Part shown: positions 24,087 to 31,749 of the stretch, piece by piece | Layout: each line of letters opens with the position of its first letter | How positions within the stretch are numbered: the stretch's first letter is position 1 | Source: CAYXDO01 sp964463485 | GTDB taxonomy: Bacteria > Myxococcota > Kuafuiibacteriia > Kuafuiibacteriales > Kuafuiibacteriaceae | Length of the DNA stretch: 63,696 nucleotides | Direction of reading: 5' to 3' | Assembly (NCBI GenBank): GCA_964463485.1 | Contig: CAYXDO010000055.1 | Span: 1-63,696, forward strand | The notes under the pieces: generated by a model | Told to the model about the DNA's origin: nothing | What the model saw: only the letters and a program-made list of their open reading frames with translations | Databases searched by the model: none | Position numbers and translations under genes: made by a program

Positions 24087-25513
24087 GGCTGGACGAACTC
24101 CTTCATCGAATCAATCCAGCGTCGGTTGAATTTTAGACTCAACAGCAGATACACGAGGGCGCCTACGCCGACGCCGAGGGTGAGACGAGCCCATGGCTGA
24201 GTCACCGGGGTAATAACGGCCCAAGCGGCGAGGCCGGCGAGCGACGCCAACGCCGTGGGAATCAGACTCATACTGAGGCACTCCCGGGCCCCGGCGTGGC
24301 AAGTGGGTCGAATCAGGACGGCCCAGCCCGGTACGACCAGCAAGACTTGGCATACGAGCAAACTGGTCGCCACTCCTTCGATTCCGTACCCCGCCCCCAC
24401 CACGACGGCGCCTGGGATCACGAGCAGGAGCCCGAGATTCCATTTCAGCGCTCGGTCAGCCCTTCCCACGGCGAGCAACAGACTGCCGGCGGGGTTGGCT
24501 GCAGATCGGAACAGGGCCCAGATCGCGAGAATTCGAAAGGTCGGAGCTGATTGCATCCAAGACGGGCCGAGGAATACATGAATGACTTCTGGAGCGCAAA
24601 CCGCGAGGGCAATGTACAGGGGACTATTGACCGAGGACGTCATTCGGAGCGTTTCGAGGTAGACGCGGCGGAGTGTCTCGAGATCCCCCTGTGCCTTCGA
24701 CATCAATGGGAAGCCGACACGAGTAGCTATCGGGTTGACGAGAGCGCTCACTTTGAGGCTCAAGTCCCGAGGTACGGAAAAAAAGCCGAGAGATTCGGCC
24801 CCGAGCACACGACCGACGAGCAGAGTATCGCTGTCAGAGACGAGTGAGTTCGTGACGTTGGTCGCGACCGAGAACGCGCCGAAATCCAAAGCGCTTCGAA
24901 GCCCAGTCCAGTCGATCTTTCGAAGCGACGCCGGACTTGGGAGCCAGGCCCACGACAGAACGGTTCCCGCGCTCGAGCTGGCCAGCGCGGCGGCGACGAG
25001 TGCGACAATACCGAACCCACGCAGCGCCAGGGCGGCGGCCACGAGAAATCCGATCAACGCGCTCAAGAGTTCAATCCGGGCGAGGCCCTTGAACGCGAGA
25101 TTCTTGATGGCGGCGGCACGTCGTTGCTGGCTCAGAGCGGTTATGATGAGCGTGAGCCCAGCCAAAGCGAGCGGACCCTCTAGTCGTGGCTCTGCATAGA
25201 GTCGGGCGATCGCCGGGGACGCGAGCACGATCACGCTGGTGAGGCATAGACTCACTCCGATGTTGACGCACTCCAGAGCGCCCAGCTGTCCAGGACTTAG
25301 TTGTTGTTTCTGGATTATTGCGTTTCCTACGCCAGCGTCAGCAAGGATTTGGGCGAAGCCCACGATGACGCCGACGAGCGCCATGAGTCCCAGGTCAGCG
25401 GGGTCGACGAACCGGGCGACGATTGCAAGTTGAGCGGCCGAAACGACGGCCCGACCGACCATGGTGACGCTCGTCCACCGGGCGGCCGAGAAAGCCGCGC
25501 GTCTCAGACTCAT
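24083..25513 (-). CDS. Wzx-type oligosaccharide flippase
   Basis: A 476-residue MOP-superfamily transporter with twelve or more membrane segments. The opening SLRRAAFSAARWTSVTMVGRAVVSAAQLAIVARFV and DLGLMALVGVIVGFAQILADAGVGNAIIQK is typical of the polysaccharide-flippase family, and GAESLGFFSVPRDLSLKVSALVNPIATRVGFPLMSK is the second-half counterpart. It would flip the undecaprenyl-linked repeat unit to the periplasm. The frame is open further upstream, but ATG 25513 overlaps the methyltransferase stop by 4 nt and starts at the conserved N-terminus. It is placed between methyltransferase and GT2 genes of the same unit. Confidence 0.88.
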   Translation of the reverse strand: MSLRRAAFSAARWTSVTMVGRAVVSAAQLAIVARFVDPADLGLMALVGVIVGFAQILADAGVGNAIIQKQQLSPGQLGALECVNIGVSLCLTSVIVLASPAIARLYAEPRLEGPLALAGLTLIITALSQQRRAAAIKNLAFKGLARIELLSALIGFLVAAALALRGFGIVALVAAALASSSAGTVLSWAWLPSPASLRKIDWTGLRSALDFGAFSVATNVTNSLVSDSDTLLVGRVLGAESLGFFSVPRDLSLKVSALVNPIATRVGFPLMSKAQGDLETLRRVYLETLRMTSSVNSPLYIALAVCAPEVIHVFLGPSWMQSAPTFRILAIWALFRSAANPAGSLLLAVGRADRALKWNLGLLLVIPGAVVVGAGYGIEGVATSLLVCQVLLVVPGWAVLIRPTCHAGARECLSMSLIPTALASLAGLAAWAVITPVTQPWARLTLGVGVGALVYLLLSLKFNRRWIDSMKEFVQP

Positions 25514-26190
25514 GACACCCTTCGAGCCGTGGTGAAGTACCCCGCAGTTTCGTCCTCGCTCGGCCAAAGCCGATCCAAGGGCGGAGCAATCGTCTGGTCG
25601 ACCAACCACATCGGGGTCAGGCACGCGCGCATCAGGTGGCGGACGAAGGTGGGCCCGCGAATCAAACGCTTGGACTCATAGTTGAGCTTCAAGAACCAAG
25701 TGGCCCAGAACCCTGTGACGGCTTCGACCGAGATCTCTGAGAAACCGGCGGAACTCAGAAGGTGAAGAAGTCCGAAACGAGTGAACCGAGTATAATCCCA
25801 GGGTGCCTCGTGAATTCTCCACTGAAAGGGCGTAGATAGCATCAGGAGCCCGCCGGGTCGGAGGATCCGATGGGCTTCGGAGATAAGCAGCGCGGGCTCA
25901 TGGACATGCTCGAGGACCTGGAAAGCGACGACGCAGTCGGCCGACTCGGAGACTATATTCAGCGGACGATTCAGGTCCGCGATCAAGTCGGGCGTCGGTT
26001 GCCGCCGGGACTTGTCCCAATCGACTCCGATGTAGCGTTCGGCGTGCAACAAGATGTCGTGTTCGTAGGGACGCGTTCCGCAGCCGAGGTCGTACACCAC
26101 GCCTTTCAGCAGCGAGAGGCGTCGCTCGATTTGCTCGTTGTTGACCTTGAGAACGAGCCAGTTGTGAGCGAGTTTGGAGTACTCACGCAT
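25510..26190 (-). CDS. SAM-dependent methyltransferase (class I)
   Basis: A 226-residue Rossmann-fold methyltransferase. Motif I is GVVYDLGCGTRPYEHDIL (residues about 30-47), post-I GVDWDKSRR, then DCVVAFQVLEHVHEPALLISEAHRILRPGGLLMLSTPF, the standard class I/Methyltransf_11 pattern. It probably modifies a sugar, or caps the chain, in the polysaccharide. Its 5' end overlaps the WecF-like stop codon by 8 nt and its 3' end overlaps the flippase by 4 nt. Target atom (O or C) is not predictable. Confidence 0.85.
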   Translation of the reverse strand: MREYSKLAHNWLVLKVNNEQIERRLSLLKGVVYDLGCGTRPYEHDILLHAERYIGVDWDKSRRQPTPDLIADLNRPLNIVSESADCVVAFQVLEHVHEPALLISEAHRILRPGGLLMLSTPFQWRIHEAPWDYTRFTRFGLLHLLSSAGFSEISVEAVTGFWATWFLKLNYESKRLIRGPTFVRHLMRACLTPMWLVDQTIAPPLDRLWPSEDETAGYFTTARRVS

Positions 26191-27331
26191 GCGAAAGCCG
26201 ATCGATAGTGCGAAGGAAATGCTCGACGTTGGCTCGAACTCGGTCTCGCCCCCAGAAAGCCTCGAGCACCGATCGATTGTGATTTCGCTCCTGGTCGCTC
26301 AGCGGACGAAACAGGGTCTCGGAGGTGCCGTTCAGCAACCCGGTACCTACGACGTGCGCACCCTGGCCGCGAAAGAAGGCGTAGGTTGCTCCGCGCTCTG
26401 CGAGTACGAGCTTGGCGCCAGCGTGCATGAGGCTGCCGATGGTTCCCAGTGCCTGCTGGCGATAGTGATTCATGACGGCGATGGAGCAGCGGGAGAGCCT
26501 GGAGTTGAATAGACGCAGGGGCAAAAAATCCACCAGTGGCTCGAAGTGCGCTCCCAAGAACCGGCGCCCTGCGGCGATCACGGCCTCGCGGTAATCTCGG
26601 GGCCCGTAGCTCAGACTGACGACGACCTTGCGTCCTCGAAGGTCGTGATTTGCCAACATTCGAAAGACCTCCACGTGGTTGTTGGTTGGAGTTGCAGAGT
26701 TTCCGACAGCGATGTCTGCTCCACTTGGGCCGTCACCACGAAGCGCGAATGAGGCTTCGACCTCGGCGTAGTTGAGTTGGATGAAGTCGGCGGCGAACGC
26801 AGACCCCAAAGCTAACCTGAGAAGCTCATAGTCACCCGGAATCGGCGCCGAGAATAATCGAACCCGACGGATCGCCGGCAAAAGCCAGCGATGCCGGAGA
26901 TAGAGTCGCCAGGCCGGTGATAGCGCCGTCTTAGCCTTGCGCGAAAAGGTCCGTCTCACGAGGCGCGACGTCTCGGGGCCCAGCAGAGCGGCGTCGCCAC
27001 CGGCCAGGAGATGATAGTAGTCGGAGCCCCACCCGCTCCAGACGACGGGGAGCCGCCCGGGCGCGCGACTCGCGAGTCTGGCGGCCGCAGGGTCTAGATG
27101 GTGAACGACGAGCGCGTCACAGGAAGCCAGGTCTTCTTCCGCAGTCCCCGAGCGTACGTACGCTCGACCATCGACCAACCGATGAGGAACGAATGAGCGG
27201 ATTCGGGACAGTCCGGCACGCGGGTTCGACGTGTGAATCACGAACCGGTGGGTCGATCCGGGAACCGAGCCGATGAGGCCAGCGAAGAAGTCCATGAACT
27301 TCTCATCGGGCGCATAGTGAAGGAGTCTCAC
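26183..27331 (-). CDS. WecF-like TDP-Fuc4NAc transferase
   Basis: A 382-residue protein resembling 4-acetamido-4,6-dideoxygalactosyl (Fuc4NAc) transferases, family GT56, which in enterobacteria add the third sugar of common antigen. Supporting blocks are LLHYAPDEKFMDFF at the start, VGNSATPTNNHVEVFRML (about 200-217), VVVSLSYGPRDYREAVIAAG, and HYRQQALGTIGSLMHAGAKLVLAE (about 305-328). The start is GTG 27331, whose GTGA overlaps the stop of the upstream aminotransferase fusion; the conserved N-terminus begins right there. Being coupled to an aminotransferase/acetyltransferase that can make the Fuc4NAc donor supports the assignment. A related 4-amino-sugar as donor is possible. Confidence 0.78.
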   Translation of the reverse strand: MRLLHYAPDEKFMDFFAGLIGSVPGSTHRFVIHTSNPRAGLSRIRSFVPHRLVDGRAYVRSGTAEEDLASCDALVVHHLDPAAARLASRAPGRLPVVWSGWGSDYYHLLAGGDAALLGPETSRLVRRTFSRKAKTALSPAWRLYLRHRWLLPAIRRVRLFSAPIPGDYELLRLALGSAFAADFIQLNYAEVEASFALRGDGPSGADIAVGNSATPTNNHVEVFRMLANHDLRGRKVVVSLSYGPRDYREAVIAAGRRFLGAHFEPLVDFLPLRLFNSRLSRCSIAVMNHYRQQALGTIGSLMHAGAKLVLAERGATYAFFRGQGAHVVGTGLLNGTSETLFRPLSDQERNHNRSVLEAFWGRDRVRANVEHFLRTIDRLSHA

Positions 27332-29172
27332 GAATTCCGAATGACCTCGATGACCCGTTCGACCTCCGAGTCCTGCAGCGCAGGATAGATCGGAAGACAA
27401 ATGACTTGCTCCGAGGCGGTCAACGCCACCGGGACGTTGTGAGGATCCGCGGAGGCTAGGCCGCGATACATCGGGAAGCTCGTAATCAGGGGATAGAAAT
27501 AACGGCGGGCGTGAATGCCTCGGTCTTTCAGGCGTTGGTACAGGACGTCGCGAGCCAATGGGTAGCTTCTTTCGACAAAGACGGGAAAGTATCCGAAATT
27601 CTGCACGGAATTCTCCGGAAGCGGCGGAATTCGCAACCCTTCGGTGCCAGCGAGCTGCGCCCGATAGATTGCGTCCACGCGTTTGCGGCCCTCTAGGATC
27701 TGCGGCATGTAGCGAAGTTGGAGCAGGCCGAAGGCCGCCTGAACCTCGTTCATCTTGCCGTTGATCCCGGGGGCCACGACGGTCACTTCGTCGGCAAATC
27801 CGAAGTTTCTGAGGTAGTCGATCCGCTGCTTCATCTCTGCGTCGTGGCAAACAATCGCGCCTCCCTCGAAAGTAGTGAAGACCTTCGTGGCGTGGAAGGA
27901 AAGGACGGAGACATCACCGGCATCGAGGATCGTCTTCCCTCCGGCCGAGACTGCGAACGCGTGGGCGGCGTCATAGATGACCTTCAAACCGTGCGTTCGA
28001 GCAATCGACGCGATGCGCTCGATATCGCAGGGGCGACCGTACACATGCACAGGCAGGATGGCCGCAGTCCGCGAGGAGATCGCTTCCTCGACTCGGACGG
28101 GGTCGAGGTTGAGAGTGGCCGCTTCGACGTCCGCGAAGACAGGCTCGAGGTTGCTCCACAAGAGTGAATGCGACGTCGCTACGAACGAGTAGGGCGTCGT
28201 GATCACCTCGCCGCGAATGCGAAGGGCTTGCAGCGCGGTCACGAGTGCGATCGTTCCATTCGCGAACAAGGAGAGGTGCTCGACACCAAGGTACCGGGCC
28301 AGCTCGTTCTCGAGCTGCAGGCAGAACGGACCCGCATTGGTCAGCCATCGGTTGGCCCAGATTTGCTCGAGGTAATCGCGAAACTCCTCCAGCGGAGGAA
28401 GGAACGGCTGAGTGACGGTGATGTCGTTGACGCGCCTGGGCGCACTGCTCGTCCTGATGCCGACGATAGACCTATGCGCCAGGTCGAGCTGGCGCTGTCC
28501 CGAGAGCGGACTTTCCGGAGCGGACTCACGAGCGCGCCGAAGGGCGCGCGCTGGCACGCCGACGACCGTAACGCCGGCAGGTACATCGCGAATCACCGTT
28601 GCACCCATACCAACAGTGGCGCCGTCCCCGATGGAGACGCGATCCCTAACGTTCGCTCCCGTGCCGATCAGGACTCGGCGGCCGATGATTACGTGGCCGG
28701 CTAGCGTCGCTCCAGGGCCGACGTGGGCCCCATCACCGATGAGGCCATCATGGTCCACAGAACTCTTCGTATTGACGATCACGCCCATACCGATCGTGGA
28801 TCCGGCGCCAACCACGGCGGAAGCGCAGACGATCGTCCCGTTTCCGAGCACGACGTCCGAGGCAACCACGGAGCTCGGATGGACGATGGTTGCGATGGTC
28901 CACCCTGAAGCCTGCGCGATTTGAAGGCAGGAGAGCCTGACTTGATTGTCCCCAATGGCGACGAACAGATGTCGTACGCCGGCCTCGAACGCGCCAGCGA
29001 GTCGTTCGGACCCGCCCAGCACCGGCGCCCCCGAGAAGAGGCTTCCGTGGAGAGACACGTTTACGTCGTCGATGAAGCCGAGGATCTCGAACTTGCCTTC
29101 GAGCCGCGCGGCATCGACAGCGACCTTGGAGTGCCCGCCGGTACCCCATACGATTAGTCGGTGCGAAGTCAC
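27328..29172 (-). CDS. Acetyltransferase-aminotransferase fusion for 4-amino-sugar synthesis
   Basis: A 614-residue two-domain enzyme. Residues 1-215 are a NeuD/PglD/VioB-type left-handed beta-helix acetyltransferase: Rossmann-like VWGTGGHSKVAVDAA start and hexapeptide repeats from about 92 with catalytic-type His141 and His150 (DHDGLIGDGAHVGPG). A linker of about 35 residues leads to a DegT/DnrJ/EryC1/StrS PLP aminotransferase (about 250-614): TNAGPFCLQLE, ANGTIAL, DAAHAF (Asp401) and SFHATKVFTTFEGG with Lys430 for PLP. Such pairs convert a TDP-4-keto-6-deoxyhexose to the 4-acetamido sugar (VioA/VioB or WecE/WecD reactions). The fusion would pass the amine straight on. The gene overlaps the WecF-like gene by GTGA. 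Galacto versus gluco product cannot be decided from sequence. Confidence 0.85.
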   Translation of the reverse strand: MTSHRLIVWGTGGHSKVAVDAARLEGKFEILGFIDDVNVSLHGSLFSGAPVLGGSERLAGAFEAGVRHLFVAIGDNQVRLSCLQIAQASGWTIATIVHPSSVVASDVVLGNGTIVCASAVVGAGSTIGMGVIVNTKSSVDHDGLIGDGAHVGPGATLAGHVIIGRRVLIGTGANVRDRVSIGDGATVGMGATVIRDVPAGVTVVGVPARALRRARESAPESPLSGQRQLDLAHRSIVGIRTSSAPRRVNDITVTQPFLPPLEEFRDYLEQIWANRWLTNAGPFCLQLENELARYLGVEHLSLFANGTIALVTALQALRIRGEVITTPYSFVATSHSLLWSNLEPVFADVEAATLNLDPVRVEEAISSRTAAILPVHVYGRPCDIERIASIARTHGLKVIYDAAHAFAVSAGGKTILDAGDVSVLSFHATKVFTTFEGGAIVCHDAEMKQRIDYLRNFGFADEVTVVAPGINGKMNEVQAAFGLLQLRYMPQILEGRKRVDAIYRAQLAGTEGLRIPPLPENSVQNFGYFPVFVERSYPLARDVLYQRLKDRGIHARRYFYPLITSFPMYRGLASADPHNVPVALTASEQVICLPIYPALQDSEVERVIEVIRNS

Positions 29173-29250
29173 GAGCCGTCAGTGTACTGGACCGAGCCCG
29201 GGTGCGGAAGCCGTAGCTGCCTTCTGTGGTTTTTCCCGCCGCTCATGAGC

Positions 29251-30411
29251 TCACGAGCTCGAGGGGGACGTGTGTGAGCTGGTCACGTAAAGTGAGTCTC
29301 GGCGCAGTGTGGGCCTTTCGACAAACGTCCAAGACGCGAGAGCCAGAAGCGACGCGCATCCGATCGCGAGGACAAAGCCGACCCAAGGGCTGAATTCAAA
29401 CACTCCGAGCGCAAGCAGAAGCTGAATTGTCGGAAAGTGGAACAGATACAGACCGTATGACACGTCCGGAAGTTTCCACTTCGGCAGCTTGGGTATCAAT
29501 GCGATCCACAGAACGGTCGAGGCAAAGCAGATCGGCTCGATCACTGGCGAGAAGAGACTCCCGGACAGTCCCGCAAGCGCGACGGACGAGCAGATCGCGA
29601 TCGGAGCGAGGACCCGCTTTGGCAGGGCAGCCTCGGCGACCAGGATGCCGAGCACGAAGTAGGAGAGTTGGGCGGGCAGTTGATGGGCCAGGGCAGGAGC
29701 CAAGCGCGGATAGGTTGATTCGAGCGATCGAAACACCAGAACCCAGCCCACGCTCGCGGCGTAGAGACCCGCTGTGCATTTGAGCGGCCCCAAGCGCCTG
29801 AAAGCCGCGACGACGAATGGAACGCTGCAGTACAGACCGACTTCCACCTTGATCGTCCAGAGCGACCCATTGATCATTTGAACCGGGTTCAGCGCGAACA
29901 CGCCAGGCAGAGTTGGCTGGAGAAAATTCAGGAAAGCGAGGTTCGCAGCCAAGTATTTCCAGGCCGCTGGGTTCGAGAGGAACTCGGATGGTGGCAGGGT
30001 CGACGTTAGCGCACCTGCAACGAAACAGAATATCACGACGCCGAAATAGGCTGGGTATATTCTTCGAATTCGCTTCTCAGCATAACGACGAACAGAGCCT
30101 GCGGCAACATAGCTCTGGGCGACGAGGTATCCGCTGATCGTGAAAAAGCCCTTCACAGCGAAATCGGAGGACAAGAATCCGAATGAGCGGAAACTCTCGA
30201 GTTTGGTCAGCCAGTTGACGTGGCAAAGCAGGACGACCACGGCGAGCGTGTGCCGAAGCAGATCGAAGTTGTTGAATTGCCGTGCCGGGCTCACGGACGT
30301 TGCGTCCGACCCGTGGCGTGTAGCGTCGGGCGCTGCTGGGTCCACGTCGAGCTTCTGGCTGGTGCTCTCCTTCCCTGTCAAGCCGTGGGCCATGGGCATT
30401 CGCTTGGGCAC
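29251..30411 (-). CDS. Acyltransferase family 3 membrane protein
   Basis: A 386-residue protein with about ten membrane segments. NFDLLRHTLAVVVLLCHVNW gives the Arg and His of the acyltransferase-3 family active site. Further segments include SDFAVKGFFTISGYLVAQSY and PVQMINGSLWTIKVEVGLY, both family hallmarks. It would transfer acetyl or another acyl group onto the polysaccharide during export. The first 45 residues are charged and polar; a later start (for example the Met at residue 8) is possible. It is 78 nt upstream of the fusion gene on the same strand. Specificity is unknown. Confidence 0.83.
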   Translation of the reverse strand: MPKRMPMAHGLTGKESTSQKLDVDPAAPDATRHGSDATSVSPARQFNNFDLLRHTLAVVVLLCHVNWLTKLESFRSFGFLSSDFAVKGFFTISGYLVAQSYVAAGSVRRYAEKRIRRIYPAYFGVVIFCFVAGALTSTLPPSEFLSNPAAWKYLAANLAFLNFLQPTLPGVFALNPVQMINGSLWTIKVEVGLYCSVPFVVAAFRRLGPLKCTAGLYAASVGWVLVFRSLESTYPRLAPALAHQLPAQLSYFVLGILVAEAALPKRVLAPIAICSSVALAGLSGSLFSPVIEPICFASTVLWIALIPKLPKWKLPDVSYGLYLFHFPTIQLLLALGVFEFSPWVGFVLAIGCASLLALASWTFVERPTLRRDSLYVTSSHTSPSSS

Positions 30412-30476
30412 GGGATCGAGCCGCGGAGCGGCCGGGCCCGCTTGACCCTCGCCGAGCGTTCGGGTGTGAGTCAGGC

Positions 30477-31727
30477 GTGCGGCGTCGCTTGCGAGTCTTG
30501 GTGTCGGCCTACGCCTGTGATCCCGCAGCTGGCTCCGAGGGCGCGGTCGGGTGGGATTTTGTTCGCGCGATCTCGGCGAATCATGAGGCCTGGGTAGTCA
30601 CCGCGGAATTCAACGAGCTCCGGCTGCGCGCCCATCCGATCCCCAACGTCCGTTTCCTATACGTGCGTCATCGTCCGTGGCATTACCGTCCGAGCCCGCG
30701 CTGGAAGCAGATCGAGAGCTCGGCCTTCAAACCGCTGATGAACCTCGCGTACGAGGCTTGGCTGCGAGACGCGTTCGATCTGGGTCGCCGGCTTCATGCC
30801 CAATATCAATTCGACCTGTTGCATCAACTCACCTATGTGGGCTTTCGCTTTCCAGGATACCTTTGGGAGCTGCCGATTCCGTTCGTGTGGGGTCCGATCG
30901 GAGGAGCCGAGAACACAGCATGGAAGCTCCTGCCCCTCATGGGTCTCGAGGGCACCGTTTACTATGGCGCACGGAATCTCATCAACTCCGCGCAGCTCCG
31001 CTGGCTTCCGGCACCGCGACACGCGACGAGGAGACCGAAGGTCGCACTCATTTCGGCGACCTCAGGTGTACGCGAGGTCCTTCGGCGATCATTGGGCGCG
31101 GACTCGGAGGTGATTTGCGAGATCACCCGTCCTGAGCTCGACGTGGTGCCACAGCCGTCCCTGCGCGACTCTGACGAGCCACTCAGGTTGAGTTGGAGCG
31201 GCCAGCACCTCGCCGGAAAAGCGCTGCCGATCCTGCTGAAGGCGCTGGCGCTTCTTCCTCCACCGCTTCCTTGGCGCTTGGACGTGCTCGGAGACGGACC
31301 CCTGACGGGTGAATGGAAGGCCACCGCGGAGAAGCTCGGAATCGGCGATCGATGCACTTGGCACGGGTGGGTGGCTCGCAAAGCGGCGATGGCGCTCGTC
31401 GGTCGTTCGCATGTCTTCGTCATTACGAGTCTCAAGGACCTCACTTCTACAGTGCTCGTAGAGGCACTCACAATGGGCACACCCGTGATCGCGCTCGACC
31501 ACTGCGGTTTTCGTGACGCCATTACGAGCGAGTGCGGAGTGCTCGTCCCTACGGAGCCCGTTCGATCGCTGAGTCATCGGATGGCAATTGCGATCGAGCG
31601 CATCGCCGGGGATGAGTCGTTTCGCCGGGAGCTTTCCAGGGGCGGGCTGGCTCGGGCTTCGTTCTTCTCGCGAGAGCATAAGGCGCGGGCGGTCGACGAG
31701 ATTTATCAACGGCTCGCGCACGAGTGA
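30477..31727 (+). CDS. Family 4 glycosyltransferase
   Basis: A 416-residue GT-B enzyme. The N-terminal LVSAYACDPAAGSEGAVGWDFVRAIS is the donor-site opening typical of a GT4 subgroup. The C-terminal half has RLSWSGQHLAGKALPILLKALALLP, LDVLGDGPLTGEWK, and DLTSTVLVEALTMGTPVIALDHCGFRDAI with the E-x7-E-like end. It starts at GTG 30477 and ends 22 nt before the convergent Wzc gene. It is likely retaining; donor and acceptor are unknown. It is the only rightward gene between two leftward groups. Confidence 0.85.
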   Translation: MRRRLRVLVSAYACDPAAGSEGAVGWDFVRAISANHEAWVVTAEFNELRLRAHPIPNVRFLYVRHRPWHYRPSPRWKQIESSAFKPLMNLAYEAWLRDAFDLGRRLHAQYQFDLLHQLTYVGFRFPGYLWELPIPFVWGPIGGAENTAWKLLPLMGLEGTVYYGARNLINSAQLRWLPAPRHATRRPKVALISATSGVREVLRRSLGADSEVICEITRPELDVVPQPSLRDSDEPLRLSWSGQHLAGKALPILLKALALLPPPLPWRLDVLGDGPLTGEWKATAEKLGIGDRCTWHGWVARKAAMALVGRSHVFVITSLKDLTSTVLVEALTMGTPVIALDHCGFRDAITSECGVLVPTEPVRSLSHRMAIAIERIAGDESFRRELSRGGLARASFFSREHKARAVDEIYQRLAHE

Positions 31728-31749
31728 GTGTCGACGAGTTCGTAGCGAC

